Source: Piscinibacter sp. XHJ-5
GTDB lineage: Bacteria > Pseudomonadota > Gammaproteobacteria > Burkholderiales > Burkholderiaceae_C
DNA length: 64,000 bases
NCBI RefSeq assembly: GCF_029855045.1
Contig: NZ_CP123228.1
Coordinates: 2,666,001-2,730,000 of the forward strand
Direction of reading: 5' to 3'
Each line of letters begins with the position of its first letter. Position 1 is the first letter of the stretch. The notes under the pieces were generated by a model that was given only the letters and a program-made list of their open reading frames with translations, searched no databases and was not told where the DNA came from. Shown piece after piece: positions 9,995-17,659 of the stretch. A program made the position numbers and the translations under genes.

Positions 9995-11029
9995 ATGGAT
10001 GCCGTCGATGTCGATGTGCTGAGTCGTTGCGCGTCATGGTTGGCGCTCGGTCGAGAGGCCGCGCTGCTCACGGTGGTGCGCACGTGGGGGTCTTCGCCCC
10101 GCCCGGCGGGCGCCATGATGGCGATCCGCGACGATGGGCTGGTGGCCGGTTCGGTGTCCGGCGGCTGCATCGAGGACGACCTGATCGCCAAGGTGCGCGA
10201 CGCCGGCATCAAGGCTGTCGCGCCCGGCGGCAAGCCGTGCCTCGTCACTTACGGCGTGCGTGCAGAGGAGGCGCATCGCTTCGGCCTTCCGTGCGGCGGC
10301 ACGCTGCAACTCGCGCTGGAGCCGCTCGGGTCCCACAGCCGCATCGAAGAGTTGGTGCAACGCCTCGAGCGTCGCGTTCTCACGCTGCGAACCCTCCATC
10401 TGGACAGCGGCGCCGTGGACCTAGGCGATGCATCGTGCGTCGACGAGCTGCACTGCGACGAGCAGACGCTGCGCAGCGTGCTGGGGGCGCGCTTTCGCCT
10501 TCTCGTCATCGGCGCGGGACAGCTGTCGCGCTACCTCTGTCAGATCGCCGTCGGCCTGGGCTTCGACGTGACGGTTTGCGATCCGCGCGACGAGTACGCC
10601 GAGACCTTCGACCCCGAAGGGGTGCAACTGGTGCGCTGCATGCCGGACGACGCCGTGCAGGCGATGGCGCTGGACGAACGCTCTGCGGTGATCGCCCTGA
10701 CGCACGATCCCAAGCTGGACGACCTCGCGCTGATGGACGCACTGGAAACACCGGCGTTCTACGTGGGGGCGCTGGGCTCGCGGGCGAACAACGCCAGCCG
10801 GCGCGAGCGCCTGAAGACCCATTTCGGCATGACGGACGAGCAGCTCGCACGCTTGCGCGGTCCGGCCGGCTTGTACATCGGCAGCCGCACGCCGCCGGAG
10901 ATCGCGTTGTCCATCCTGGCCGAGATCGTCGCAGCGAAGAACGGTGTGGCCATGCCGCGGCTGCTCGGGGTCGGGGAAGCGAAGGACGCATTCGCCGCGC
11001 GCCCCGCCGAGAATGCCTGCTTCGCATGA
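9995..11029 (+). CDS. xdhC: XdhC/CoxF-family molybdenum hydroxylase maturation protein
   Basis: Accessory protein (344 residues) that binds molybdenum cofactor, protects it and helps insert the sulfurated form into xanthine-oxidase-family enzymes. The N-terminal XdhC/CoxI domain has TWGSSPRPAGAMMAI and GSVSGGCIEDDL, including the conserved Cys of SGGC. The C-terminal Rossmann domain begins at RLLVIGAGQLSRYL and contains YVGALGSRAN and RLRGPAGLYIGSRTPPEIALS, all typical. It is the last gene of the operon, nine bases after coxG, and its client is surely the hydroxylase encoded upstream. No mobA/mocA-like cytidylyltransferase gene is seen in the window. Confidence 0.94.
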   Translation: MDAVDVDVLSRCASWLALGREAALLTVVRTWGSSPRPAGAMMAIRDDGLVAGSVSGGCIEDDLIAKVRDAGIKAVAPGGKPCLVTYGVRAEEAHRFGLPCGGTLQLALEPLGSHSRIEELVQRLERRVLTLRTLHLDSGAVDLGDASCVDELHCDEQTLRSVLGARFRLLVIGAGQLSRYLCQIAVGLGFDVTVCDPRDEYAETFDPEGVQLVRCMPDDAVQAMALDERSAVIALTHDPKLDDLALMDALETPAFYVGALGSRANNASRRERLKTHFGMTDEQLARLRGPAGLYIGSRTPPEIALSILAEIVAAKNGVAMPRLLGVGEAKDAFAARPAENACFA

Positions 11030-11121
11030 GGGTGTCTCGGCCTGCCGGAATCGAAGAACTGATCGTGTTTTGCAGGCCCCGCGCTCTTTCGCGCAACGGC
11101 CACTCCCTGCGGTCGAACCCG

Positions 11122-11196
11122 ACCCTCTCCCGCAAGCGGCAGAGGGAGCCCGTCTCTCTCCCTCGCCCCCGCAGGGGGAGAGGGTCGGGGTGAGGG
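11122..11196. repeat. REP-like palindromic repeat pair
   Basis: Two facing GC-rich units that share the core CCCTCTCCC...GGGAGAGGG. One spans about 11123-11147 and the other 11157-11196, ending in a TCGGGGTGAGGGG tail. The same core and tail recur at 25185-25268. Such intergenic repeats are scattered through many betaproteobacterial genomes. The transcript could fold into a strong hairpin, so it may also end the upstream catabolic operon, whose last stop is about 90 bases away. No T-run follows, so intrinsic termination is uncertain. Confidence 0.75.
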
Positions 11197-11214
11197 GCCG
11201 TGGCCCAACGCCGA

Positions 11215-11379
11215 CTAGTGGCCTGTAACGGCCGATTCGGAAGTGCCTGCCGCGCAGGCGACGCGCATGGCGGCGTTGCAAATGCTCGCGATGCCTACGG
11301 GCATCGCTGCGCTTTGCGCCTTGCCCTGCGCACCGCCTGCGCGGCCTTCACTCCCGAATCGACCGTTACAGGCCACTAG
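11215..11379. repeat. 165-bp imperfect palindromic element with CTAG ends
   Basis: The outer arms, about 31 bases each (11215-11245 and 11349-11379), are inverted repeats with two mismatches. Both begin CTAGTGGCCTGTAACGG in the outward sense, apart from one of the two mismatches at the C/T after ACGG. Pairing continues inward with gaps through GCGCAGG-type segments to a perfect centre, GCGATGCC / GGCATCGC, around loop 11296-11299. The whole element is symmetric about base 11297. It could extrude as a cruciform or form a long RNA hairpin. Its right CTAG supplies the TAG stop of the minus-strand AraC-type gene. No transposase is encoded, so it resembles a MITE or a REP-type element. Confidence 0.75.
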
Positions 11380-12317
11380 GCGGCCTGCTGGCGCGCCACG
11401 CGGCGGATCGTCTGAGGCGGCTGGCCCAGCGTGCGCACGAACGCACGGCGCATGCGGTCCGGATCGCCGAAGCCCGTCTCCTTGGCGACGACGGCCAGCG
11501 GCAACTCGCCGGCATCGATCAGGTTGCGCGCGGCTTCGACGCGCAGTTTTTCCACCGCGTGCGCCGGTGCCTGTCCGGTCGCGGCCTTGAACATCCGGCT
11601 GAACTGCCGCGCACTGAGGTGCGCCACCTCGGCCAGGTCCTCCACCGACAGTCGGTCCCGGAGGTTGGCGCGGACATGGGTCAGCGCCTTCTGGATGCGA
11701 TCGGACTTCGGATCCAGCTCGAGCAGCGCCGAGAACTGCGACTGCCCGCTCGTGCGCCGGTGGTAGACCACCATCTTCTTCGCGATCGCGCGCGCCAGGT
11801 CGACGCCGTGGTCCTCCTCCACCAGCGCCAGCCCGAGGTCGATGCAGGCCGTCATGCCGGCTGACGACCAGACGTTGCCGTCCTTCACGAAGATGTGGTC
11901 CGGCAGCACCTTGATCTGCGGATGGCGGTTCTGCAACTCCTGCGTGACGGCCCAATGGGTCGTCGCGCGCCGGCCGTCGAGCACGCCGGCCTGTGCGAGC
12001 AGGAACGCGCCGGTGCAGATGCTGGCGATGCGGCTGCTCGAGCGTTGTGCCCGCTGCAGAAACCGTTGCATCGCCGGCGTGGCGCTCGGTGCCGTGATGG
12101 AGCCCATCACCAGCACCGTGTCGATGTCATCGATGCGGAATCTCCGCGAGTCCACCGTGGCGCCGGACGAACTCGCCACGGGCCCGCCGTCTTCCGACAG
12201 GCGCACCTGCCGATAGGCCGGCCGGCCCAGCTCTCCATTGGCCAGCTCGAACACCGTGGTGATCGCGAGATCGAGGATCTCGAACCCCGGGAAAAGCACC
12301 ACGGCGACGGTCTTCAT
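11376..12317 (-). CDS. GlxA-family AraC transcriptional regulator with DJ-1/PfpI-like domain
   Basis: Regulator of 313 residues. The N-terminal half (about 1-190) is a DJ-1/PfpI class-I-glutamine-amidotransferase-like sensor domain with the Cys elbow SICTGAFLLAQAG and the THW block. The C-terminal half is an AraC/XylS double helix-turn-helix with RQFSRMFKAATGQAP and AKETGFGDPDRMRRAF. The ATG at 12317 is chosen because AAGGA lies seven bases upstream. It is divergent from the short-chain dehydrogenase gene with about 100 bases between starts, so it probably controls that gene and itself. Its stop codon lies inside the right arm of the 165-bp palindrome, suggesting that the original 3' end was altered. 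Confidence 0.92.
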   Translation of the reverse strand: MKTVAVVLFPGFEILDLAITTVFELANGELGRPAYRQVRLSEDGGPVASSSGATVDSRRFRIDDIDTVLVMGSITAPSATPAMQRFLQRAQRSSSRIASICTGAFLLAQAGVLDGRRATTHWAVTQELQNRHPQIKVLPDHIFVKDGNVWSSAGMTACIDLGLALVEEDHGVDLARAIAKKMVVYHRRTSGQSQFSALLELDPKSDRIQKALTHVRANLRDRLSVEDLAEVAHLSARQFSRMFKAATGQAPAHAVEKLRVEAARNLIDAGELPLAVVAKETGFGDPDRMRRAFVRTLGQPPQTIRRVARQQAA

Positions 12318-12416
12318 GAAGATGTCCTTTTTTGCTGGAAGCATGACATTCAAGACTAGTCGTCCCGCCCCACCATTGCAAGGCCGATGACTGATCGGTT
12401 CACATGGAGCAAGGAC

Positions 12417-13214
12417 ATGACTGCAAAGGCAGACAAGGGAACCGCACTGATCACCGGCGCGTCGGGCGGGATCGGTGCCATCTACGCCGACCGGCTGGCC
12501 GGGCGTGGCCACGACCTGGTGCTGGTGGCGCGCAACGAGGAGCGGCTCGCTGAGCAAGCGCAGCGCATCCGCAGCGAAACGGGGCGTGCGGTGCGTACGC
12601 TGCGCGCCGACCTGAGCGACCGGTCCGACCTGGCCAAGGTGGAGACCTTTTTGCGCAACGAGCCGGGCGTGTCCATGCTCGTCAACAACGCAGGCTTCGG
12701 CGCCGTGACGCCGCTGCTCGCCACCGACGTCGACAAGATGGAAGAAATGATCGACGTCAACGTGACGGCGCTGACGCGGCTGACCTATGCGGCGGTGCCC
12801 GGCTTCGTTGCCCGCGGCCGCGGCGCGATCATCAACATCGCATCGATCGTCGCCATCGGGCCCGAGATCCTCAACGGTGTGTATGGCGCCAGCAAGGCCT
12901 ATGTGCTGGCTCTCACCCAGTCGCTGCAGCACGAGCTCGCCGACAAGGGCATCCGGGTGCAGACGGTGCTGCCGGGCGCAACGGCCACCGAGTTCTGGGA
13001 CGTGGCGGGCATGTCGCACGCGCACTTGCCGCAAGGCTGGGTCATGGACGCGCACACCATGGTCGATGCGGCGCTCGCCGGATTCGACCAGGGTGAAGTC
13101 GTGACCATCCCGCCGCTGCAGGACGGCGAGGACTGGACCCGGTACGAGGCAAGCCGCCGCGAGCTGTCGCAGCGCTTTTCGCACGCGCAGCCTGGCGCCC
13201 GTTATCTGGGGTGA
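12417..13214 (+). CDS. short-chain dehydrogenase/reductase
   Basis: Classical SDR oxidoreductase of 265 residues, cytoplasmic and NAD(P)-dependent. Seen are the dinucleotide motif TGASGGIG near residue 14, the structural NNAG, the active-site Ser in INIASIV and the catalytic YGASK Tyr-Lys pair. An ATG at 12417 preceded by GGAGCAAGGAC is preferred over an in-frame ATG ten codons earlier, which lacks a ribosome site. Arg in VLVARNEER after the first strand-helix unit suggests NADP preference. The gene is divergent from an AraC/GlxA-type regulator, its likely controller. The substrate is not predictable. Confidence 0.9.
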   Translation: MTAKADKGTALITGASGGIGAIYADRLAGRGHDLVLVARNEERLAEQAQRIRSETGRAVRTLRADLSDRSDLAKVETFLRNEPGVSMLVNNAGFGAVTPLLATDVDKMEEMIDVNVTALTRLTYAAVPGFVARGRGAIINIASIVAIGPEILNGVYGASKAYVLALTQSLQHELADKGIRVQTVLPGATATEFWDVAGMSHAHLPQGWVMDAHTMVDAALAGFDQGEVVTIPPLQDGEDWTRYEASRRELSQRFSHAQPGARYLG

Positions 13215-13320
13215 TGACACCGGGTGCGGTGCGTGCTCGGTCGCGACAGCAAAACTGCTTTCCGTGAAGGCGCCTTTTTCGGGCGGTTCGGGAGTGGTTT
13301 GATGCGGCTGCCGCGACACG

Positions 13321-14055
13321 ATGGCGCACCGCATGACCGCAGACGACAGAACCCACGACCTTCACGCGCTGACCCGGCAAAGGCTGAGCGCCGGCACCTG
13401 GCTGGACGCACTGCGGGCCGCTCCGCCGGCGGGCATGAAGATACGCAGCGACGACGAGCTCGACGCGTCTCTGAGCGACGCTCTAAGACATCATGACCCG
13501 GCCGCAGACGTCCATGTGTTCGGCTACGGATCGTTGATGTGGAACCCGGCGATGGAGCACACGCAGGTCCACAAGGCCCGCGTGCGGGGCTGGCATCGCC
13601 GGTTCTGCTTGCGCTTGTTCATCGGCAGAGGGTCGCCGAAGCAGCCGGGCGTGATGATGGCGCTGGACCGGGGCGGTGCCTGCCACGGTCTGCTGTTCCG
13701 CATCCCGGCTCGCCATGCGCGTGACGAGCTGCACTTGCTGTGGCGGCGCGAAATGGCCTTCGGCGGATACGACGCCCGATGGGTTGCGGCGTCGGTCGAT
13801 GGACGCGTCGTCCGGGCGCTGACCTTCGTGGCCAATCGCAGGCAGGGCCGGTACGCAGCATTCGCCGCGGACGAGGTGGCGCACTTCATCCGAACGGGCG
13901 CGGGCAGCCTCGGCACGTGCCGGGGTTACTTCGAGGCGACCTTGCGCAAGCTCGACAGCCTCGGCATCAGGGATGCCGGCATCGAGCGTGTCCGGCTGGC
14001 TCTGCTGCGGGCCGATGCCCGCGACGCCGTGGCGTCGCCGGTCAGCTCCGCCTGA
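13321..14055 (+). CDS. chaC: ChaC-type glutathione-specific gamma-glutamylcyclotransferase
   Basis: Cytoplasmic enzyme expected to split glutathione into 5-oxoproline and Cys-Gly. The family signature FGYGSLMWNP is at about residues 67-76, followed by RVRGWHRRFCL and GRGSPKQPGVMMALDRGG, all typical of ChaC. The catalytic Glu is probably the one in RREMAFGGY. At 244 residues it is close to the usual 220-240. The start could also be the Met four codons later; no clear ribosome site distinguishes them. The 3' end overlaps the convergent LysR gene by 14 bases. Confidence 0.88.
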   Translation: MAHRMTADDRTHDLHALTRQRLSAGTWLDALRAAPPAGMKIRSDDELDASLSDALRHHDPAADVHVFGYGSLMWNPAMEHTQVHKARVRGWHRRFCLRLFIGRGSPKQPGVMMALDRGGACHGLLFRIPARHARDELHLLWRREMAFGGYDARWVAASVDGRVVRALTFVANRRQGRYAAFAADEVAHFIRTGAGSLGTCRGYFEATLRKLDSLGIRDAGIERVRLALLRADARDAVASPVSSA

Positions 14056-14953
14056 GGTGGGGATGTCTTTCGAAGAGGTCGACGACCCAGTCGATGAACA
14101 CCCGGACCTTGGCGCTGAGGAAGCGGTTCGGCGGGTAGATGACGTGAACCGGGATGGTCGGGGTTTGCCAGTCTTCGAGCACCGCAACCAGCCGGCCTGA
14201 TTCCAACGCGGCGTGCACGGCGTATGCGGGCGCCTGGATGATGCCCAGGCCGGTCAGGCCTGCCGCCAGGTAGGCGTTGGTGTCGTTCAGCAAGAGTCGG
14301 TTGGACGGCGGGACTTGCACCTCGCCCGAGTCGTTCGAAAACCGGAACGGGTGCGCCCGGCCGGTGTGGCTGGACAGCATCCCGATGGTGGTCCGCGTCT
14401 TCAGTTCGTCCGGCGTTGCCGGTGCGCCGTGGGTGGCCAGGAATTGCGGGCTGGCGCAGGTGGTGAAGCGAAACTCGCCGATGCGCCGAGCGACCAGGGA
14501 CTCCTCGACGATATTGCCGGCGCGTATGGCGCAGTCGACGCCCTCGGCGATCAGGTCGGATTTGCGGTTGCTCGTTCCCAGGTCGACCTCGACCCCGGGA
14601 TAGGCCCGGTAGAAGTCGCCCATCGCAGGCAGCAGCACCATGGTGCCGATGGTCGCCGGTGCCTCGACGCGTATGCGCCCCGAGGGCGTCGTCAGCGACT
14701 GTTTCGCCGACGACTCGATGTCGGCCAGCTCCGTCAGCAGCCTCACCACCCTCTCGTAATACGTCGCTCCTTCGGGCGTCACGGTGAGCGTGCGTGTCGT
14801 TCTCTGCAGCAGGCGGACTTCCAGATGCTGCTCCAGCCCCTGGATCAGCCGCGTCACCGTGGCGTTCGGCAGATCGAGGCTGTCTGCTGCCTTGGTGAAG
14901 TTGCCGGCTTCGACCACACGGACGAAGGTGTTCATCGCGGCGATGAGGTCCAT
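14042..14953 (-). CDS. LysR-family transcriptional regulator (CrgA-like)
   Basis: LysR regulator of 303 residues. The N-terminal winged helix-turn-helix covers residues 1-60 (FVRVVEAGNFTKAADSLDLP, TVTRLIQGLE). The periplasmic-binding-like effector domain follows, with LVARRIGEFRFTTCASPQFL and the tail VIYPPNRFLSAKVRVFIDW. ATG at 14953 is chosen over a GTG one codon earlier because GGAG lies seven bases upstream. It shares the tail and overall pattern with the LysR genes at 33742 and 54220 and the remnant near 25.3 kb, so they form one paralogous subfamily. No divergent partner gene is present; the MFS gene downstream on the same strand is a possible target. Confidence 0.92.
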   Translation of the reverse strand: MDLIAAMNTFVRVVEAGNFTKAADSLDLPNATVTRLIQGLEQHLEVRLLQRTTRTLTVTPEGATYYERVVRLLTELADIESSAKQSLTTPSGRIRVEAPATIGTMVLLPAMGDFYRAYPGVEVDLGTSNRKSDLIAEGVDCAIRAGNIVEESLVARRIGEFRFTTCASPQFLATHGAPATPDELKTRTTIGMLSSHTGRAHPFRFSNDSGEVQVPPSNRLLLNDTNAYLAAGLTGLGIIQAPAYAVHAALESGRLVAVLEDWQTPTIPVHVIYPPNRFLSAKVRVFIDWVVDLFERHPHLRRS

Positions 14954-15032
14954 CACGGAACTCCAGGCTGGGGCTGGACGACGATGGTACGGCTAGCCGG
15001 TCGTCAGGCCGGCCCCAGCGAAAGCGAGAGAT

Positions 15033-16229
15033 TCAAGCGTTGTCGCGCTTCGCCATCATCACCAGCGCGGCCACCGCCATCGCCATCACGACGAGGCCGT
15101 AGCCGAGCGCCGTCGTCCGCAAGCCGTACTGGCCCGTGAACAGGCCGGCAACGATGGCCGGAACGCTGAAGGCGAGGTAACTCAGCACGAAGTAGCTCGA
15201 CATCAGCCCCGCGCGCTCGTGAGGAGCGGCCAGCGGAACCAGGCTGCGCACCGCGGCGTTGAGGCCGGCGCCGAAGCCGAGGCCGGCGATGAGGCTGCCG
15301 ACGAAGAAGGCCGCGGCCGACTCGAATTGCACACCCGCCACCGTCACGCCGACGCCGATCGCCAGGGCCGCGGCGCCGACCGCGAGTGCCCAGCGAGCAG
15401 GGCGGTTGCGCACCATCAGGATGGCCGCCGCGCTGCCGAAGGACAGCAAGCCGATCAATGCGCCGCCCATCAGCGGCGAATGGTTGTGCGTGACGAGGCG
15501 GGCGAGCGTCGGGCCGAGCGAGAAGTACAGGCCGCCGAGCGCCCACTGCGCGGTGTTGACCGGCAGCACCTGCCACATGGTCGTGCGGGCCTTGAGGGGA
15601 ATCGCCAGGCTGGGCCTGAGCGAACGCCATGCACCGGCCCGCCGCTCGACAGTCTCGGGCAAGTACAGCGCCGCCGCCACCTGCAGCGCGAAGGCGACGA
15701 GCAGAAGCTCGAACACCAGCTGCGTCGGCGCCGGTGCGAACTGCGCGAGCAGGCTGGCACCCAGTGCGCCGACACCCAGGCCGACCATCGGCGCAACGCT
15801 GTTGACCACCGCGCCGCGCTCGCGATGCAGGTCGAGCAGTCCGGCGCTCAGCGCGCTCGACGCGATCCCCGTCGCCACGCCCTGCACGACGCGAGCAGCC
15901 AGCAGCCAATGGACCGACTCGGCACCCCGGAAGACGAGCACCGCCACCAGCTCGAGACCCAGCGCGGCGAGCAGCACGTCGCGCCGGCCCCGATGGTCGG
16001 AAAGCGCGCCGAAGACGAGCAGTGCGGCCAGCAACGCGAAGGCGTAGCTCGAGAACACCAGCGTGAGCGTCAGTGCCGAAAAGCCCCAGGCCTCGCGATA
16101 GATCGCGTACAGCGGCGACGGCGCGCTCGAGGCGGCGAGAAAGGTGATGAGGATCGACCCCTTGAGCCAAAGCGCTTGAGCGTGGCTCAGGCGCTTCACG
16201 GGAAAGGCAGCGATGGGCACGGCAGACAT
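15033..16229 (-). CDS. MFS transporter, probable drug or metabolite exporter
   Basis: Inner-membrane permease of 398 residues with 12 predicted hydrophobic segments. It has a first-helix block LITFLAASSAPSPLYAIYRE and the loop motif GALSDHRGRRDVLL between helices 2 and 3. This pattern fits the proton-driven export MFS group often annotated simply as MFS transporter. The start has GAGGAG just upstream of ATG. It lies downstream of and co-directional with a LysR gene with a 79-base gap, so the two could share regulation but are not clearly one transcript. The substrate is unknown. Confidence 0.88.
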   Translation of the reverse strand: MSAVPIAAFPVKRLSHAQALWLKGSILITFLAASSAPSPLYAIYREAWGFSALTLTLVFSSYAFALLAALLVFGALSDHRGRRDVLLAALGLELVAVLVFRGAESVHWLLAARVVQGVATGIASSALSAGLLDLHRERGAVVNSVAPMVGLGVGALGASLLAQFAPAPTQLVFELLLVAFALQVAAALYLPETVERRAGAWRSLRPSLAIPLKARTTMWQVLPVNTAQWALGGLYFSLGPTLARLVTHNHSPLMGGALIGLLSFGSAAAILMVRNRPARWALAVGAAALAIGVGVTVAGVQFESAAAFFVGSLIAGLGFGAGLNAAVRSLVPLAAPHERAGLMSSYFVLSYLAFSVPAIVAGLFTGQYGLRTTALGYGLVVMAMAVAALVMMAKRDNA

Positions 16230-16588
16230 GGCACTCCTCGTCTTTGTTCAAAGCAGCTATTTGCCTGGGCGCAGTCTGCTGACCTGGACTGCTTGCGCAT
16301 AGCCCATGTCCTGCAAAACTCAATTTCGCTGAAGTGGTCGATGTCGGTTTCAGGGCATGCGCGATTCGCGCGATGTGACGGACAACGACATGCAGCGCGG
16401 TGCGCTCTCTTCGCTGTTGGGTCATCCGCGTAACGATTTGTGAATTCCACGCGTGACACACCCCGCAGCGCCGCGCTGGCATGGAGGCTGCGCCATCCCC
16501 TGGCGAGACCGCGCGGCCATGAAGTTCCCTGAAGTTCATTGCCCAGGCCTTGCCCACGCCATCGAACAAGAACTCAGGAGAACAGACA
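16230..16588. other. divergent intergenic region, no gene recognised
   Basis: This 359-base gap separates the minus-strand MFS gene from the plus-strand GH128 lipoprotein gene. It is less GC-rich than its surroundings in the middle (for example around 16310-16345). It must hold the promoters for both directions, but no convincing sigma-70 boxes, operator dyads or RNA structures could be picked out by eye. Reading frames that cross it have no start signals or family motifs. Confidence 0.5.
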
Positions 16589-17527
16589 GTGAACAACAAG
16601 AAGAACAAGGATCGGCGGCGCCTGCTTGCCACGGCTTTCGCCGCTGTGGCCGCGGCCAGCCTCACGGCGTGCGGCGGAGGCGGCGGGGCGCCGTCGGCCC
16701 CATCGCCGCCATCACCATCATCACCACCACCCTCGGGTGGCGGCGGCCACAGCAAGAGTTCGAAACGCGGCATCGCCTACGACCTCGCCACTGCACCGGA
16801 CCTGGCCGCGCTCGCGCCCGGTGTCAGCTGGTGGTACGGCTGGGGTCTGCAGCCGAACGCGGGCGCACCGTCCGACCACGCTGCGCGCTTCGGCATGGAC
16901 TTCATCCCCATGCTGTGGCGCGACTTCGACGACGCGCAGGCGCTTGCCTTCCTGCAGGCGCATCCGGATGTCCACTATTTGCTGCTGCTGAACGAGCCGA
17001 ACCTGACCGACCAGGCCAACCTGACGCCGATGCAGGCCGCGCAGCTGTGGCCGCGCTATGAGGCGATCGCCGCGACGACCGGCGTGCAGCTCGTCGGCCC
17101 TGCGATCACCTGGGGCACGATGCCGGGCTTCGCCGATCCGGTGGTGTGGCTCGATGCCTTCTACGCCGCCTACCGCGCGGTCAACGGCAACCGCGATCCG
17201 CGGATCGATTGCCTCGCCTTCCACTGGTACGACTACGGCCTGAAGGAGCAGCTCGATCGCCTGACGAAATACGGCAAGCCGTTCTGGGTCACCGAATTCG
17301 CCAACTGGCACAACGGCGACGGCAACGCGCAGATCGACACGGTGGACAAGCAGATGGCGCAGATGACCGAGATGGTCGCGCTTTGCGAGTCGCGCGCCGA
17401 CGTTCTCCGCTACGCATGGTTCACCGGACGCTGGACGCAAGGGGGCGATCCGCACCACACGAGCCTGCTCGCTGCGAATGGGGAGCTCACGGCACTCGGG
17501 AGGCACTACATGGGGCTGCCGTTCTGA
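16589..17527 (+). CDS. GH128-like (Asl1-type) glycosyl hydrolase lipoprotein
   Basis: Probable beta-1,3-glucanase of glycoside hydrolase family 128, 312 residues. The GTG start at 16589 is chosen because AGGAG lies upstream at normal spacing; an in-frame ATG 13 codons earlier lacks one. Residues 1-30 form a lipoprotein signal with LTAC followed by a Gly run, so the protein is lipid-anchored outside the inner membrane. A Pro/Ser/Gly linker leads to a TIM-barrel domain from about residue 60. The acid/base candidate is Glu136 in LLNEPN and the nucleophile candidate Glu236 in WVTEFANW, matching the family pair. The next gene encodes another lipoprotein 132 bases downstream, perhaps working with it. 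Confidence 0.85.
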   Translation: MNNKKNKDRRRLLATAFAAVAAASLTACGGGGGAPSAPSPPSPSSPPPSGGGGHSKSSKRGIAYDLATAPDLAALAPGVSWWYGWGLQPNAGAPSDHAARFGMDFIPMLWRDFDDAQALAFLQAHPDVHYLLLLNEPNLTDQANLTPMQAAQLWPRYEAIAATTGVQLVGPAITWGTMPGFADPVVWLDAFYAAYRAVNGNRDPRIDCLAFHWYDYGLKEQLDRLTKYGKPFWVTEFANWHNGDGNAQIDTVDKQMAQMTEMVALCESRADVLRYAWFTGRWTQGGDPHHTSLLAANGELTALGRHYMGLPF

Positions 17528-17659
17528 ATTCGGCCCGTGGCTCTTGGCATCAATCCTGCGCACACCACGACACACCGGCATGCCGACGAACTTTGCTGAA
17601 GATTCATGGCAGCTGTCGGTCGGCCACATCAACCAAGAACGATCAGAGGAGTCTCCACC

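Noticed and set aside
11089..11379. CRISPR-like repeats or a riboswitch after xdhC
   Set aside because: The repeats are inverted, not direct with spacers, and no known riboswitch core could be traced. The structure is explained by the REP pair and the long palindrome.
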